Assembly (NCBI GenBank): GCA_963712305.1
Contig: CAVQHI010000001.1
Location: forward strand, 1 to 64,000
Direction: 5' to 3'
DNA: 64,000 nucleotides
Source: DATFNI01 sp963712305
Lineage (GTDB): Bacteria; Bacteroidota; Rhodothermia; Balneolales; DATFMH01
A program made the position numbers and the translations under genes. The notes below the pieces were generated by a model. It was not told the DNA's origin. It saw nothing but the letters and a program-made list of their open reading frames with translations, and did not search any database. Positions 15,795 to 24,900 of the stretch are shown here, in pieces. The stretch's first letter is position 1. Every line of letters starts with the position of its first letter.

Positions 15795-16975
15795 TGAACC
15801 TGGGCTTTCTTCATGGCACTCCGACTCTTATTTTGCTCAAATTTTGTATAATTTATGTAAGGTACCGAGAGATCAATATGAAAACCACCGGTCTTTTTAT
15901 CGGAATTCAGAGTTACCCGATATTCTTTATCATATAGTATTCGGAGACCCGAATTTAATTCATCGAAATTGGTGTCCCGATAAAGCTGCTGCATAGCTGA
16001 TTTCCCAAAATAGAGCTCTGGGAATAGTACATTCAATTGTAATTCATTTCCCCTGGCACGCGCCTGGTAGTAAATTTTCTTTATTTTTCGAAGCTCTACC
16101 AGATGATATCTGGTCAGGTACTCAAAAACCGAGACCAGATAAAGACCATAGGGTATGGCTGCCTGAGTAGATTCACTATCAACATCGAGATTGCACTCGA
16201 TTTGCAGATTAAACCGCCTGTTTAAAAGCTGAACGTATAGGTCAATAACATGAAAGTCGTCCTCGAGTAAGATCAAACGAACACCTCTTTGATCCAGCAT
16301 AACCCGCAGCAGCTCACTAAAATCAGCAATCATTTTATCAGCACTTACCGGGTCATATTCCATTTGTTCCTCTATGTTATCGAGGGTTCCCAGAACAAAT
16401 AGTGGCTGAATACGATGTTTGATAGCGTCAAACTTTGCTTGATTAAGCTGCCGTTTTATTCTCGCTTCTCCCAGACGTGAATCGTGGTCTTTTTTGTAAA
16501 ACTCAAGTAAATATGCGAGCAAAACTACTCCTCCGTATAAGACAAAACGTGTATTGAAGAAGAAGATAAAATCAGTAAGTATGTACCCATTCAGTACGGG
16601 CTCTTTGAAGAACCAGTGTACAGCGAGACTTTGGTTGACAGAATGAACTAAAAATATGGTAAGTGCCAGCGAGAGGTGTACGAGGGTACTTTTGATTATA
16701 TAGGGTCTCTTGAATCTATTTCTGTATGCTGCCTTGAATATAAAAGGCGTAGCTACCATCCATGGCCATATGCATAATAATTCGAACCCATAAGCTTCAA
16801 GCCACTTTATTTGTTCACCACGACTAACCATTGTGAATGTGGTGATGAGTGAGTAGAACACTGCTATCAGGGCCCAAACACCGATGATGATCAGCGCATC
16901 AATTATATAATGGCGCAACACACTCCGATCGGATAAATTCCAATTTCTAATATAGCGTGTTGCTAATTCACTCAT
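15791..16975 (-). CDS. Degenerate histidine-kinase homologue (pseudokinase)
   Basis: About 394 residues from the ATG at 16975 (a TTG at 16984 is also possible). Topology copies the neighbouring kinase: four membrane helices in the first ~160 residues, a short coiled coil, then a His_kinase-like segment. Where active homologues have P-H-F-L-F-N this protein has QPLFVLGTLDNI, so the phosphoacceptor His is Leu and the Asn is Gly. The N box Asn is missing (YLVSVFEYLTRYH), and no G1/G2 glycine motifs are visible. It therefore should not autophosphorylate or bind ATP normally. It overlaps the active kinase gene by 4 bases and is probably a partner or sensor subunit of a heterodimer. Confidence 0.8.
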   Translation of the reverse strand: MSELATRYIRNWNLSDRSVLRHYIIDALIIIGVWALIAVFYSLITTFTMVSRGEQIKWLEAYGFELLCIWPWMVATPFIFKAAYRNRFKRPYIIKSTLVHLSLALTIFLVHSVNQSLAVHWFFKEPVLNGYILTDFIFFFNTRFVLYGGVVLLAYLLEFYKKDHDSRLGEARIKRQLNQAKFDAIKHRIQPLFVLGTLDNIEEQMEYDPVSADKMIADFSELLRVMLDQRGVRLILLEDDFHVIDLYVQLLNRRFNLQIECNLDVDSESTQAAIPYGLYLVSVFEYLTRYHLVELRKIKKIYYQARARGNELQLNVLFPELYFGKSAMQQLYRDTNFDELNSGLRILYDKEYRVTLNSDKKTGGFHIDLSVPYINYTKFEQNKSRSAMKKAQVQ

Positions 16976-17444
16976 ATCATTCAACGACTGGTACTGAAAT
17001 ACAGTTTAAACTGAAAGCTAACAGTATACTTCAACAAATATTTGTTTATCTGTGACGAAGTGGACTTATAGATTGATAAATGGGCAAGTATCACCCCTTA
17101 GCTTCAAACCGCATGCTGCATAGAAAATATTTTAAATGCCTATCCACTCCGATATATTGGGGTTACATACCTGTCATTTAACCACAAATGTATCACAAAA
17201 GTTACTGACAATAAATTCACTTTAAAACACCCCTCATCCTGATAGTCACAGCAGACTCCCTGTTGTCACAAAATTGACACAGACCAACGACATCAACCGT
17301 ACTAAAACCATGTAAAAAAGATTGAAATGGCCCCTATGAGGCTATTTATGAGACCTGGTTAAATACCAGCTGTTTTGAGAAGAACCGATTCAAATCGGGA
17401 TTAGTACAATCATTTATCATTACATCCCAAATCATGGAAAAGTC
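16976..17444. promoter_or_regulatory. Divergent intergenic region
   Basis: About 470 bases between the kinase operon (minus) and the TonB-domain gene (plus), with no reading frame. It must hold promoters for both. An imperfect palindrome TGTCA-caaaat-TGACA lies at 17264-17279. No LytTR-type direct repeat could be identified with confidence. Confidence 0.4.
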
Positions 17445-18071
17445 ATGAAATGCAAAATTAGTACGTTTAAAAATTACTTTAAAGTTGCCCTTTTTCCTGT
17501 TATGGCAATTGCACTGCTTTCAATAGAGATAAATACAACACAGGCTCAAACAGCCTATGAAAACTCTAAAACTGTTAAAGCTTCGGGTAAATTGGCACAA
17601 GCAAAGGTTGATAAAACCTGGGAGAAACCAACTGTACCTCTTGTTTCGCCAATAGATTTAATCATTGAGGATCCGATTACGGATTTAAAAGCGCCGTTGA
17701 CGATAAATAAACCAATTGAAATTGAACCTGATACCATATTAGAAGCACCAGTCTATGATAACAATCATAAATGGCTTGATCGCCAGGTTTCGTTTAAATA
17801 TGGTAAAACCGACTTTGTTAAATCTATCAATTATCCAGAAGACGCTATTAATGGCAAAGTAGAGGGCCTTGTTCAGATCTTCTTTGTTGTTGAGCCTGAC
17901 GGAAGGACTTCAAATATCAAGATCCTTAAATCACTTAATTATGAATGTGATCAGGCTGTGATTGAAGCCGTACACAATGCAAGGTTTAATCCCGGCCTTA
18001 GAAACGGTCAGCCTGTACGTGTACACTGTATCCTTCCGGTTTACTTCGGACTCAACAAACCCCAGTCATGA
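17445..18071 (+). CDS. Secreted TonB C-terminal-domain protein
   Basis: A 208-residue protein with a signal peptide (basic start, hydrophobic stretch ~14-26, NTTQAQ near the cleavage site), a variable middle and a TonB_C domain at ~120-205 (INYPEDAINGKVEGLVQIFF, VEPDGRTSNIKILKS, ARFNPGLRNGQPVRV). Typical TonB is anchored by an N-terminal helix and has a Pro-rich spacer. Here the hydrophobic segment looks cleavable and the linker is not strongly Pro-rich, so this may be a periplasmic TonB_C-domain protein rather than an energy transducer. A GGAAAAG SD precedes the ATG. No exbBD is nearby. Confidence 0.75.
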   Translation: MKCKISTFKNYFKVALFPVMAIALLSIEINTTQAQTAYENSKTVKASGKLAQAKVDKTWEKPTVPLVSPIDLIIEDPITDLKAPLTINKPIEIEPDTILEAPVYDNNHKWLDRQVSFKYGKTDFVKSINYPEDAINGKVEGLVQIFFVVEPDGRTSNIKILKSLNYECDQAVIEAVHNARFNPGLRNGQPVRVHCILPVYFGLNKPQS

Positions 18072-18126
18072 GGGGAATCTGTAAAATCAAAGAGACATTA
18101 CCTTAAACTCCCTGCGATAAATAACA

Positions 18127-18158
18127 AAGCATCCCTCCGATCTCTCAGGGGGATGCTT
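18127..18158. terminator. Hairpin terminator between convergent genes
   Basis: AAGCATCCC (18127-18135) pairs with GGGATGCTT (18150-18158). The T-rich side is better on the minus strand (TTTGTTATTTAT), so it probably serves fadE and possibly also the TonB-domain gene. Confidence 0.6.
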
Positions 18159-18230
18159 CTCACCCTCTTCAGCTTCAGCGCACTAACCAACGAATTAAAT
18201 ACCAGGTTTTATACAATCCTGTTAAGACAA

Positions 18231-20720
18231 TCAATACACGACTGAAGTTTTTTTCTCGTCTCTGCCAGGGAAATATGGCTCCCTGTTGTTCAGGTACTCT
18301 TTCAAGGAAAAGGAATCAACCTGGATTGCCTGGTCACGGCTCGACTCAGCTTTCCTGATAATATCCTCTTCCTCTTTAGTAATGATCCCTTTCTCAACGG
18401 CTTCCTTAACAAGTAACTCCGGTTTGCCGTTAGAGAGTTTATGCTGTTTACTTGCATGCCGGATTCTGGTAAGGAGTTCATCCGCCTCATAAGCAATCTT
18501 AAAGGCTGATTCGAGTTCAGCAAATGGTTCCTTTTGATCTGTCGGGATGTAAATATTACCAAAAAGCCGGTCTCTTTGTTCTGATGGCGTAATTAAGCTT
18601 TTCGCAATCTTATGGCCCAACTTATCTGATGGAGGCGAACCGATTGGATTAATACGACTCCAGAATCTAACCGGGCCTTTGAAAAGCCAGCCCAGTCCCG
18701 GCGGTGACAGATGCCTGTAAATACCATCAAAGGCCTGCTGTATTTCATTAAGAGCATATTGAACCGACCAATCAATATATATCAGATCATCTTTAGGCCG
18801 GCCATCAGCTTCAAATTTTCTGAGGACAGACGTTGCAATAAACATCCATGAAAAGATGTCTGCAAACCTGCCAGTAAGTTTCTCTTTGATTTTGAGACCT
18901 CCACCAAGTGATGCCAGAGCAACATCAGAAAGGAATGCAAAACTAGCCGATGCCCAAGAAAGTTTTCGATAATACCGGGCTGTACGTCCACTTACCGGGC
19001 TTCCTGCCAAAGCACCTCTTGTGATACTCAACAATGCGGCCCTCACTTTATTTCTCACCACATGTCCGACATGCTTTGTGAAATTACGATCGAATGCTTT
19101 CACATCGTGATTCATCAATGCATCGATCTCTTTGTATACAAAGGGATGGCAGCGTATCGCACCTTGTCCAAAAATCATCAGCGTGCGGGTCAGGATATTT
19201 GCACCCTCAACAGTTATGCTGATTGGCGTGGCCATATAGGCGTAACCTATCATATTTTTGGGTCCCAATGTGATGCCGGTACCACCTAAGACATCCATGG
19301 AATCATTAACCACTTTACGTCCAAGCTCTGTGGCATTATATTTGGCCATTGCTGTTACAACGGCTGGTTTAGCACCAGAATCAAGGGCTCCACAGGTGAA
19401 GTGGCGTAACGCCTCAATCATATAGGTGAATCCACCGATGCGAGCCAGCGGCTCTTCCACCCCTTCGAACATACCTACAGGTAATCCAAACTGTTTTCTT
19501 ACACGCGCATGTGCACCGACAATTCTGGCAGCGGCTTTGGTTGTACCATTAGCTGAAGCAGGTAGTGAGATTCCGCGTCCGGCGGCCAGAGCTTCCATGA
19601 GCATCTGCCAGCCCTTACCGGCATTCTCGACGCCGCCGATAATATCATCGACGGATATGATCACGTCATGTCCCTGAGTCGGGCAGTTATAAAACGGAAT
19701 ATGGAGCGGGTCATGCCGCTGCCCTAAAATTACACCTTCCAGATGAGTCGGAATCAATGCGCAGGTAATGCCGAGATGCTCGCCCTTTCCCAGAATATTA
19801 TCCGGATCTTCTAGTTTGAACGCCAGTCCAAGTACGGTTGAGATGGCAGCGAGCGTAATCCAGCGTTTATTCCAATTCAAGCGAATTTTCAATTCTCCAC
19901 TCTTATCCTTGAAAACCACACCAACCGATCGAATGCCGCCGGCATCCGACCCGGCATGGGGTTCCGTTAATGCAAAACATGGGATTTCACGTCCATCTGC
20001 CAATCTTGGCAAATAGTAATCTTTCTGCTCTTCCTTTCCATAACGTAACAACAATTCAGCAGGTCCAAGGGAGTTGGGTACCATGACGGTCGATGCAAGA
20101 GGACCACATCGTGAAGATAGTTTGGAGATAACCGCACTATGTCCGTAAGCAGAAAATTCGAGCCCTCCATATTTCTTCGGGATGATCATCCCAAAAAATT
20201 TATTTTTAATAATGAAATTCCATACTTCCGGTGTAAAATCACGGCGTTTAAAAACATCCCAGTCATCAACCATTGAACATAATTTTTCAACAGGACCATC
20301 GAGAAATGCCTTTTCCTCCTCGCTTAGTTTGGGATATAACTGACTATTGATTTTTTTAAAATCGGGTTTCCCGGAAAATAACTCTCCCTCCATCCATACG
20401 GTGCCTGCCTCTATTGCCGCTTGTTCGGTTTCGGATATTTTGGGCAGGAAGTGAAGTGACTCCATCAATTTCATAAGGGGTCCGGTGAATATAATACGAC
20501 GGATGGGGGGAATCACAAAAACCACGGTTACAACAGCCCACACGATCCAAAGCCACAAAGGAGCATCAAATCCACCAAGTATTATTGCCGCATATAGCAT
20601 CCAAAACCATAATTGGGCCCCAAAGAAACCAAAGACCATTGCAACAACAATAATACCGACGATAAGCCAGACAATCGGCAAGTGCAGAAATCCACCAACT
20701 AATACTTGTAGAGCTTCCAT
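18231..20720 (-). CDS. fadE: FadE-type long acyl-CoA dehydrogenase
   Basis: An 829-residue protein, close to the ~814 residues of Escherichia coli FadE and about twice the length of ordinary acyl-CoA dehydrogenases. Residues ~10-80 hold two or three membrane helices. The dehydrogenase core follows: N-terminal helical domain (FFGMIIPKKYGGLEFSAYG), FAD/substrate beta domain (CFALTEPHAGSDAGG, NKRWITLA) and C-terminal helical domain (RKQFGLPVGMFEGV, DVLGGTGIT) with a candidate catalytic Glu in ISITVEGANIL. A FadE-specific C-terminal extension (~600-829) completes it. It catalyses the first FAD-linked oxidation of fatty acid beta-oxidation. A TetR gene lies upstream with a palindrome between the two. 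Confidence 0.92.
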   Translation of the reverse strand: MEALQVLVGGFLHLPIVWLIVGIIVVAMVFGFFGAQLWFWMLYAAIILGGFDAPLWLWIVWAVVTVVFVIPPIRRIIFTGPLMKLMESLHFLPKISETEQAAIEAGTVWMEGELFSGKPDFKKINSQLYPKLSEEEKAFLDGPVEKLCSMVDDWDVFKRRDFTPEVWNFIIKNKFFGMIIPKKYGGLEFSAYGHSAVISKLSSRCGPLASTVMVPNSLGPAELLLRYGKEEQKDYYLPRLADGREIPCFALTEPHAGSDAGGIRSVGVVFKDKSGELKIRLNWNKRWITLAAISTVLGLAFKLEDPDNILGKGEHLGITCALIPTHLEGVILGQRHDPLHIPFYNCPTQGHDVIISVDDIIGGVENAGKGWQMLMEALAAGRGISLPASANGTTKAAARIVGAHARVRKQFGLPVGMFEGVEEPLARIGGFTYMIEALRHFTCGALDSGAKPAVVTAMAKYNATELGRKVVNDSMDVLGGTGITLGPKNMIGYAYMATPISITVEGANILTRTLMIFGQGAIRCHPFVYKEIDALMNHDVKAFDRNFTKHVGHVVRNKVRAALLSITRGALAGSPVSGRTARYYRKLSWASASFAFLSDVALASLGGGLKIKEKLTGRFADIFSWMFIATSVLRKFEADGRPKDDLIYIDWSVQYALNEIQQAFDGIYRHLSPPGLGWLFKGPVRFWSRINPIGSPPSDKLGHKIAKSLITPSEQRDRLFGNIYIPTDQKEPFAELESAFKIAYEADELLTRIRHASKQHKLSNGKPELLVKEAVEKGIITKEEEDIIRKAESSRDQAIQVDSFSLKEYLNNREPYFPGRDEKKTSVVY

Positions 20721-20783
20721 TGTTAAATGATCTATATGTTATCGTTTCCGTTTATTGGCCCACATAATTCAATGGATCACAAA

Positions 20784-20802
20784 TAATGAACACCGTTCAT
20801 TA
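20784..20802. promoter_or_regulatory. Candidate TetR-family operator upstream of fadE
   Basis: Perfect 8-bp arms TAATGAAC and GTTCATTA separated by ACC, 64 bases upstream of the fadE start and 67 bases after the TetR gene. Size, symmetry and position are those expected for a TetR-family repressor dimer site. Binding is inference. Confidence 0.6.
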
Positions 20803-20868
20803 ACAAATATAAACGATTCTGTCATTGAAAAAAGCGCTTGCAAAGATTTTAACGTTAATTATAACGCC

Positions 20869-21450
20869 TTAGCTCACGGATGCCAGTATGCTATGGATTA
20901 CGCTTAATGTAAATTCGTCTCTTGAAATGCTTCGATCGAGTCGTTCAGCCAGGATAATCGTTACCGCACCATGCAAAGCAGACCAAACAGAATAACTTTG
21001 AAGTTGATTTTTCTCTACTCCATTGCTGGCACCCTTAACTTCTCTGATCAGATCTTCCAGTAGTTCGAGTGACCTTCTGGCTTTTCGATACTTCTCCCTT
21101 GGATACCGCTGCATCCTTTCCGGATGCAAAAGATACATTATTTCATAAAACTCCTGGTTATCCAGCCCGAAATTGATGTAGGTACTGCAAAATGTTTCCA
21201 GCCGATCTCTATGTTCACTATTCTGATCAACGGCATCACGTAAAATAGAATACATTCTTTCAAATCCTTCGTCAATCAAATCATGGATAAGAACATCTTT
21301 ATTTTCGAAATAAATATAGATGGTACCAAGCCCGCATCCTGCTGAACGAGCTATTTTTCTCATGCTTAGAGAATTATAGCCATCACTGACTAACAGATCT
21401 CGCGTTGTATCCAGTATAACTTGTCTTATATCCTGATCAACGATTGGCAT
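20869..21450 (-). CDS. TetR family transcriptional regulator
   Basis: About 193 residues from ATG 21450; a GTG at 21462 would add four residues. The N-terminal helix-turn-helix is classic: LLVSDGYNSLSMRKIARSAG, then GTIYIYFENKDVLIHDLI. The C-terminal ligand domain includes YLLHPERMQRYPREKYR, with a WSALHGAV segment near the end. It lies directly upstream of fadE in the same direction, as with acyl-CoA-responsive FadR/PsrA-type TetR repressors of beta-oxidation genes. The ligand is inferred from that context only. Confidence 0.88.
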   Translation of the reverse strand: MPIVDQDIRQVILDTTRDLLVSDGYNSLSMRKIARSAGCGLGTIYIYFENKDVLIHDLIDEGFERMYSILRDAVDQNSEHRDRLETFCSTYINFGLDNQEFYEIMYLLHPERMQRYPREKYRKARRSLELLEDLIREVKGASNGVEKNQLQSYSVWSALHGAVTIILAERLDRSISRDEFTLSVIHSILASVS

Positions 21451-21912
21451 ACGTTTTTTCACCGGTTACTGTAATTAATTAGCTCCTTTTTCAAATTCAA
21501 TATAACCATTCATAATCGATCTTTTTCAAAAGAAGACATTTTTATAAAATCAAAAATAATAACAAAGAAACGATATATAATTTCCAATTTTTGATAAGCA
21601 TTACGAATTATCAAACCGTATTTGATTATATATTTTTTAAAAAACCATATTTATTTAATACATAATATTATAATATAATCGATTAATATATTTGTGCATT
21701 TTTCATAATTATCAAAAATAAATTCATTAAACAACATTTTATTTATTTTATTTAATCACACAATACCGACATTTATCTTGCTTTAAGAACAGAAAAGCGC
21801 TTACAATAAAAATAACGTCTAATCACATTTAAAACCTGATTTTCTGCTCTCAATTCATTATAATCTATAATCTCGCGATCAACCTAGTCACCAACCAGTG
21901 AAGGGATTTTTT
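21451..21912. promoter_or_regulatory. AT-rich divergent region upstream of gltB
   Basis: About 460 bases, strongly AT-rich with long A/T runs, between the TetR gene (minus) and gltB (plus). Two overlapping TATAAT-like boxes at 21859-21864 and 21866-21871 lie ~45 bases before the gltB start and could be its -10. No good -35 is visible. Nothing else identified. Confidence 0.4.
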
Positions 21913-24900
21913 ATGGAGCACATCTCACATGAGCCTGCACACGGACTGTTTAATCCTAAACGGGAACATTCCAATTGTGGAGTTGGAGTCGTTGTTAATC
22001 TAAAAGGTGTAAAATCGCACCAATTAATTGAGGATGGTTTCCAAATTCTGGAAAATCTGGATCACCGTGGTGCTCGGGGTGCAGAGGAAATGACCGGTGA
22101 CGGCGCTGGAATGATGATTCAAAAGCCACACGAATTTTTTAAAGCAATTATTCCCGAACTGGGTAACTTTGATTCTTATGGTGTCGGGATGGTATTCTTC
22201 CCGCGGCAGCCGCAAAAACAGCTTGCTTTGAGGGAAGCTATGAATGAGGTTGCCCGGCGAGAGCGGTTCAATATTATTTGCTGGAGAAAGGTTCCTACGG
22301 ACAATACTGGCCTCGGTAAAACAGCATTACAGACAGAACCAGAGGTATTTCAATTTTTTGTTGAGCCGGTTGAACCCATTGAACCCGAAAAACTGGACAG
22401 CAAACTTTACATTCTTCGGCGACTGATGGAAAAAGCTGTCCGTGAGCGTGCCATGTGGGGCGGCGACATTTTTTATATCTGTTCTCTTGATCGCCGTAAG
22501 ATTGTTTATAAAGGACTATTGACCTGTCCCCAGATGAGGACCTATTTCCCTGAGCTGTCCAACTCAAAGGTCAAGACCAGCCTTGTAATGGTTCACTCCA
22601 GGTTCTCTACGAACACGTTAGGATCGTGGGATCTTGCTCATCCTTTCCGTGTGATCGTTCACAATGGTGAGATAAATACACTGCGCGGTAATTTGAACTG
22701 GATGAAAACGCGCGAACATGAACTCACCTGCGAACGATTCGGTGATGATATTGAGAAGATCAAACCAATCACCCCGCAGGTGGAGATTAGTGATAGTGCC
22801 GGTTTTGACCACGTCCTGGAATTATTGACAGAAGCCGGCCGCGATCTGCCTCACGCTATGCGGATGATGGTGCCCGAAGCATGGAATAAAGACCCCTTTA
22901 TGCATCCACTTCGTAAAGCCTTTTACGATTATCACTCAACACTCATGGAACCATGGGATGGTCCTGCCCTGGTTGCTGCATCTGACGGTTACCGTGTTGC
23001 AGCTATTCTTGACCGCAATGGTCTTCGCCCCTGCCGTTATTTGATCACTAAAGATGATAAGCTAATCATGGCCAGCGAAGATGGCGTCCTTCCTACAAAG
23101 AACAATAAGATTGTAAAGAAAGGACGCCTCAAACCCGGTCAGCTTTTCATGGCTGACACCATTGAAGGTCGCATTATTCCCGAAGAAGAAATCTTTGATC
23201 ATCTCACCGGAAAGCACTACGAAAAGTGGCTGGATGACAACAGGGTTAAGCTTTCTGACCTCATGGAGAATGAGGGTGAAATAGAATTGGCTGATACATT
23301 CAATTTCGACCATATTACCTCCTATCAAAAGACTTTTGGTTATACCATAGAATATCTGAACCGCCTGGTTCAGCCAATGCTGGAACTGGGTAAAGATCCG
23401 ACCGGTGCGATGGGTGATGATACTCCATTAGCGGTATTGTCAACACATGACCGTTCGCTTTTCAGCTACTTCAAGCAGGCTTTTGCCCAGGTTTCCAACC
23501 CGCCACTCGATTATATCCGGGAAGAATTGGTAACTTCTCTCGAAAGCCACATCGGACGGAAGCACAATCTGTTGGCCGAAGGTTCCGGTCATTGCCGCCA
23601 GCTATCGCTTAAATCGCCTATCCTGACTGACGAAGAGATGGACGTTATCAAGGATATGGATACCAACGGCATTCGGTCGGTAACTATCGATATCACCTAT
23701 CCGAAGGATCGCAAACTGACCAAGGCTATCGAACAAATCCGGGAACGTGCTGAACAGGCAATCCTTAACGGATACGAAATTCTTATTTTATCAGACCGAA
23801 CAGTCAGTTCCAAAAGAATGGCCGTCCCTTCGTTATTGGCCATAGGTGCTCTTCATCATCACCTGATACGTGAAAATCTGCGTACCAGAGCTGCCATCGT
23901 CGTTGAATCGGGCGAACCATGTCTTGTTCATCATTTTTGTACTCTGATCGGTTATGGAGCTGACGCTGTTAATCCATGGCTTGCATATCGCAGCATCACC
24001 CATATGCTCAAAAGCGGAAGCACTGTAGCAACGCGTGAGTTTGCTTATCAAAATTATCGGAACGCTGTAGAAGGCGGCATTTTGAAGGTTATGTCCAAGA
24101 TGGGTATCTCGACTCTGGAGAGCTACAAAGGGGCACAGATCTTTGAAACTATTGGGCTGAGCAATGACTTTGTTCAGGAATATTTCCCGGGAACCACCGC
24201 TAGTCTCGCCGGTATTGGTATCCGTACAATCGAAAAAGATGTAATAAACCGCCATAATCAGGCATTTGAGTCTGTGATAGCCGGAACCCTCCCGCTCAAG
24301 CAAGGCGGCGAATACTACTGGCGTCGTGATGGAGAAGAACACCACTGGAATCCATTGTCTATCGGTAAGCTGCAACATGCCGTAAAAACCGATGACTTCG
24401 ATTTGTATAAAGAGTTTGCTGATTATATCAATGATCAGAACGAACGGCAATTTACCATTCGTGGATTACTCGATTTCAAAAAAAATTACCGCGAATCCAT
24501 CTCGATTGATGAAGTTGAATCAATCGAATCTATAATGAAACGATTCTCGACCGGTTCGATGTCGTACGGATCATTGAGTCAGGAAACACATGAGACCCTG
24601 GCTATTGCCATGAACCGCATCGGCGCGAAATCCGGCACCGGTGAAGGTGGTGAATCGGTTGAGCGTTTTGGCACGGAGCGTGAATGCTCCATGAAACAGG
24701 TTGCCAGCGGACGCTTCGGCGTGACTATACAATATCTGGCCAGTGCCAAACAGATTGAAATTAAGATGGCCCAGGGTGCAAAACCGGGCGAAGGTGGTGA
24801 GCTTCCGGGCGGTAAAGTTGGTAAAAACATTGCTGACGTACGTTTTACCATTCCCGGAATCGGACTGATCTCCCCTCCTCCTCACCACGATATCTACTCT

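Noticed and set aside
17264..17279. TGTCA-N6-TGACA as an operator for the LytTR regulator
   Set aside because: LytTR proteins usually bind direct repeats rather than a single inverted repeat, and the half-sites are short enough to arise by chance.
23833..24450. 205-codon open frame on the strand opposite gltB
   Set aside because: It lies entirely inside gltB, has no domain, signal peptide or SD, and is a by-product of codon bias in the real gene.
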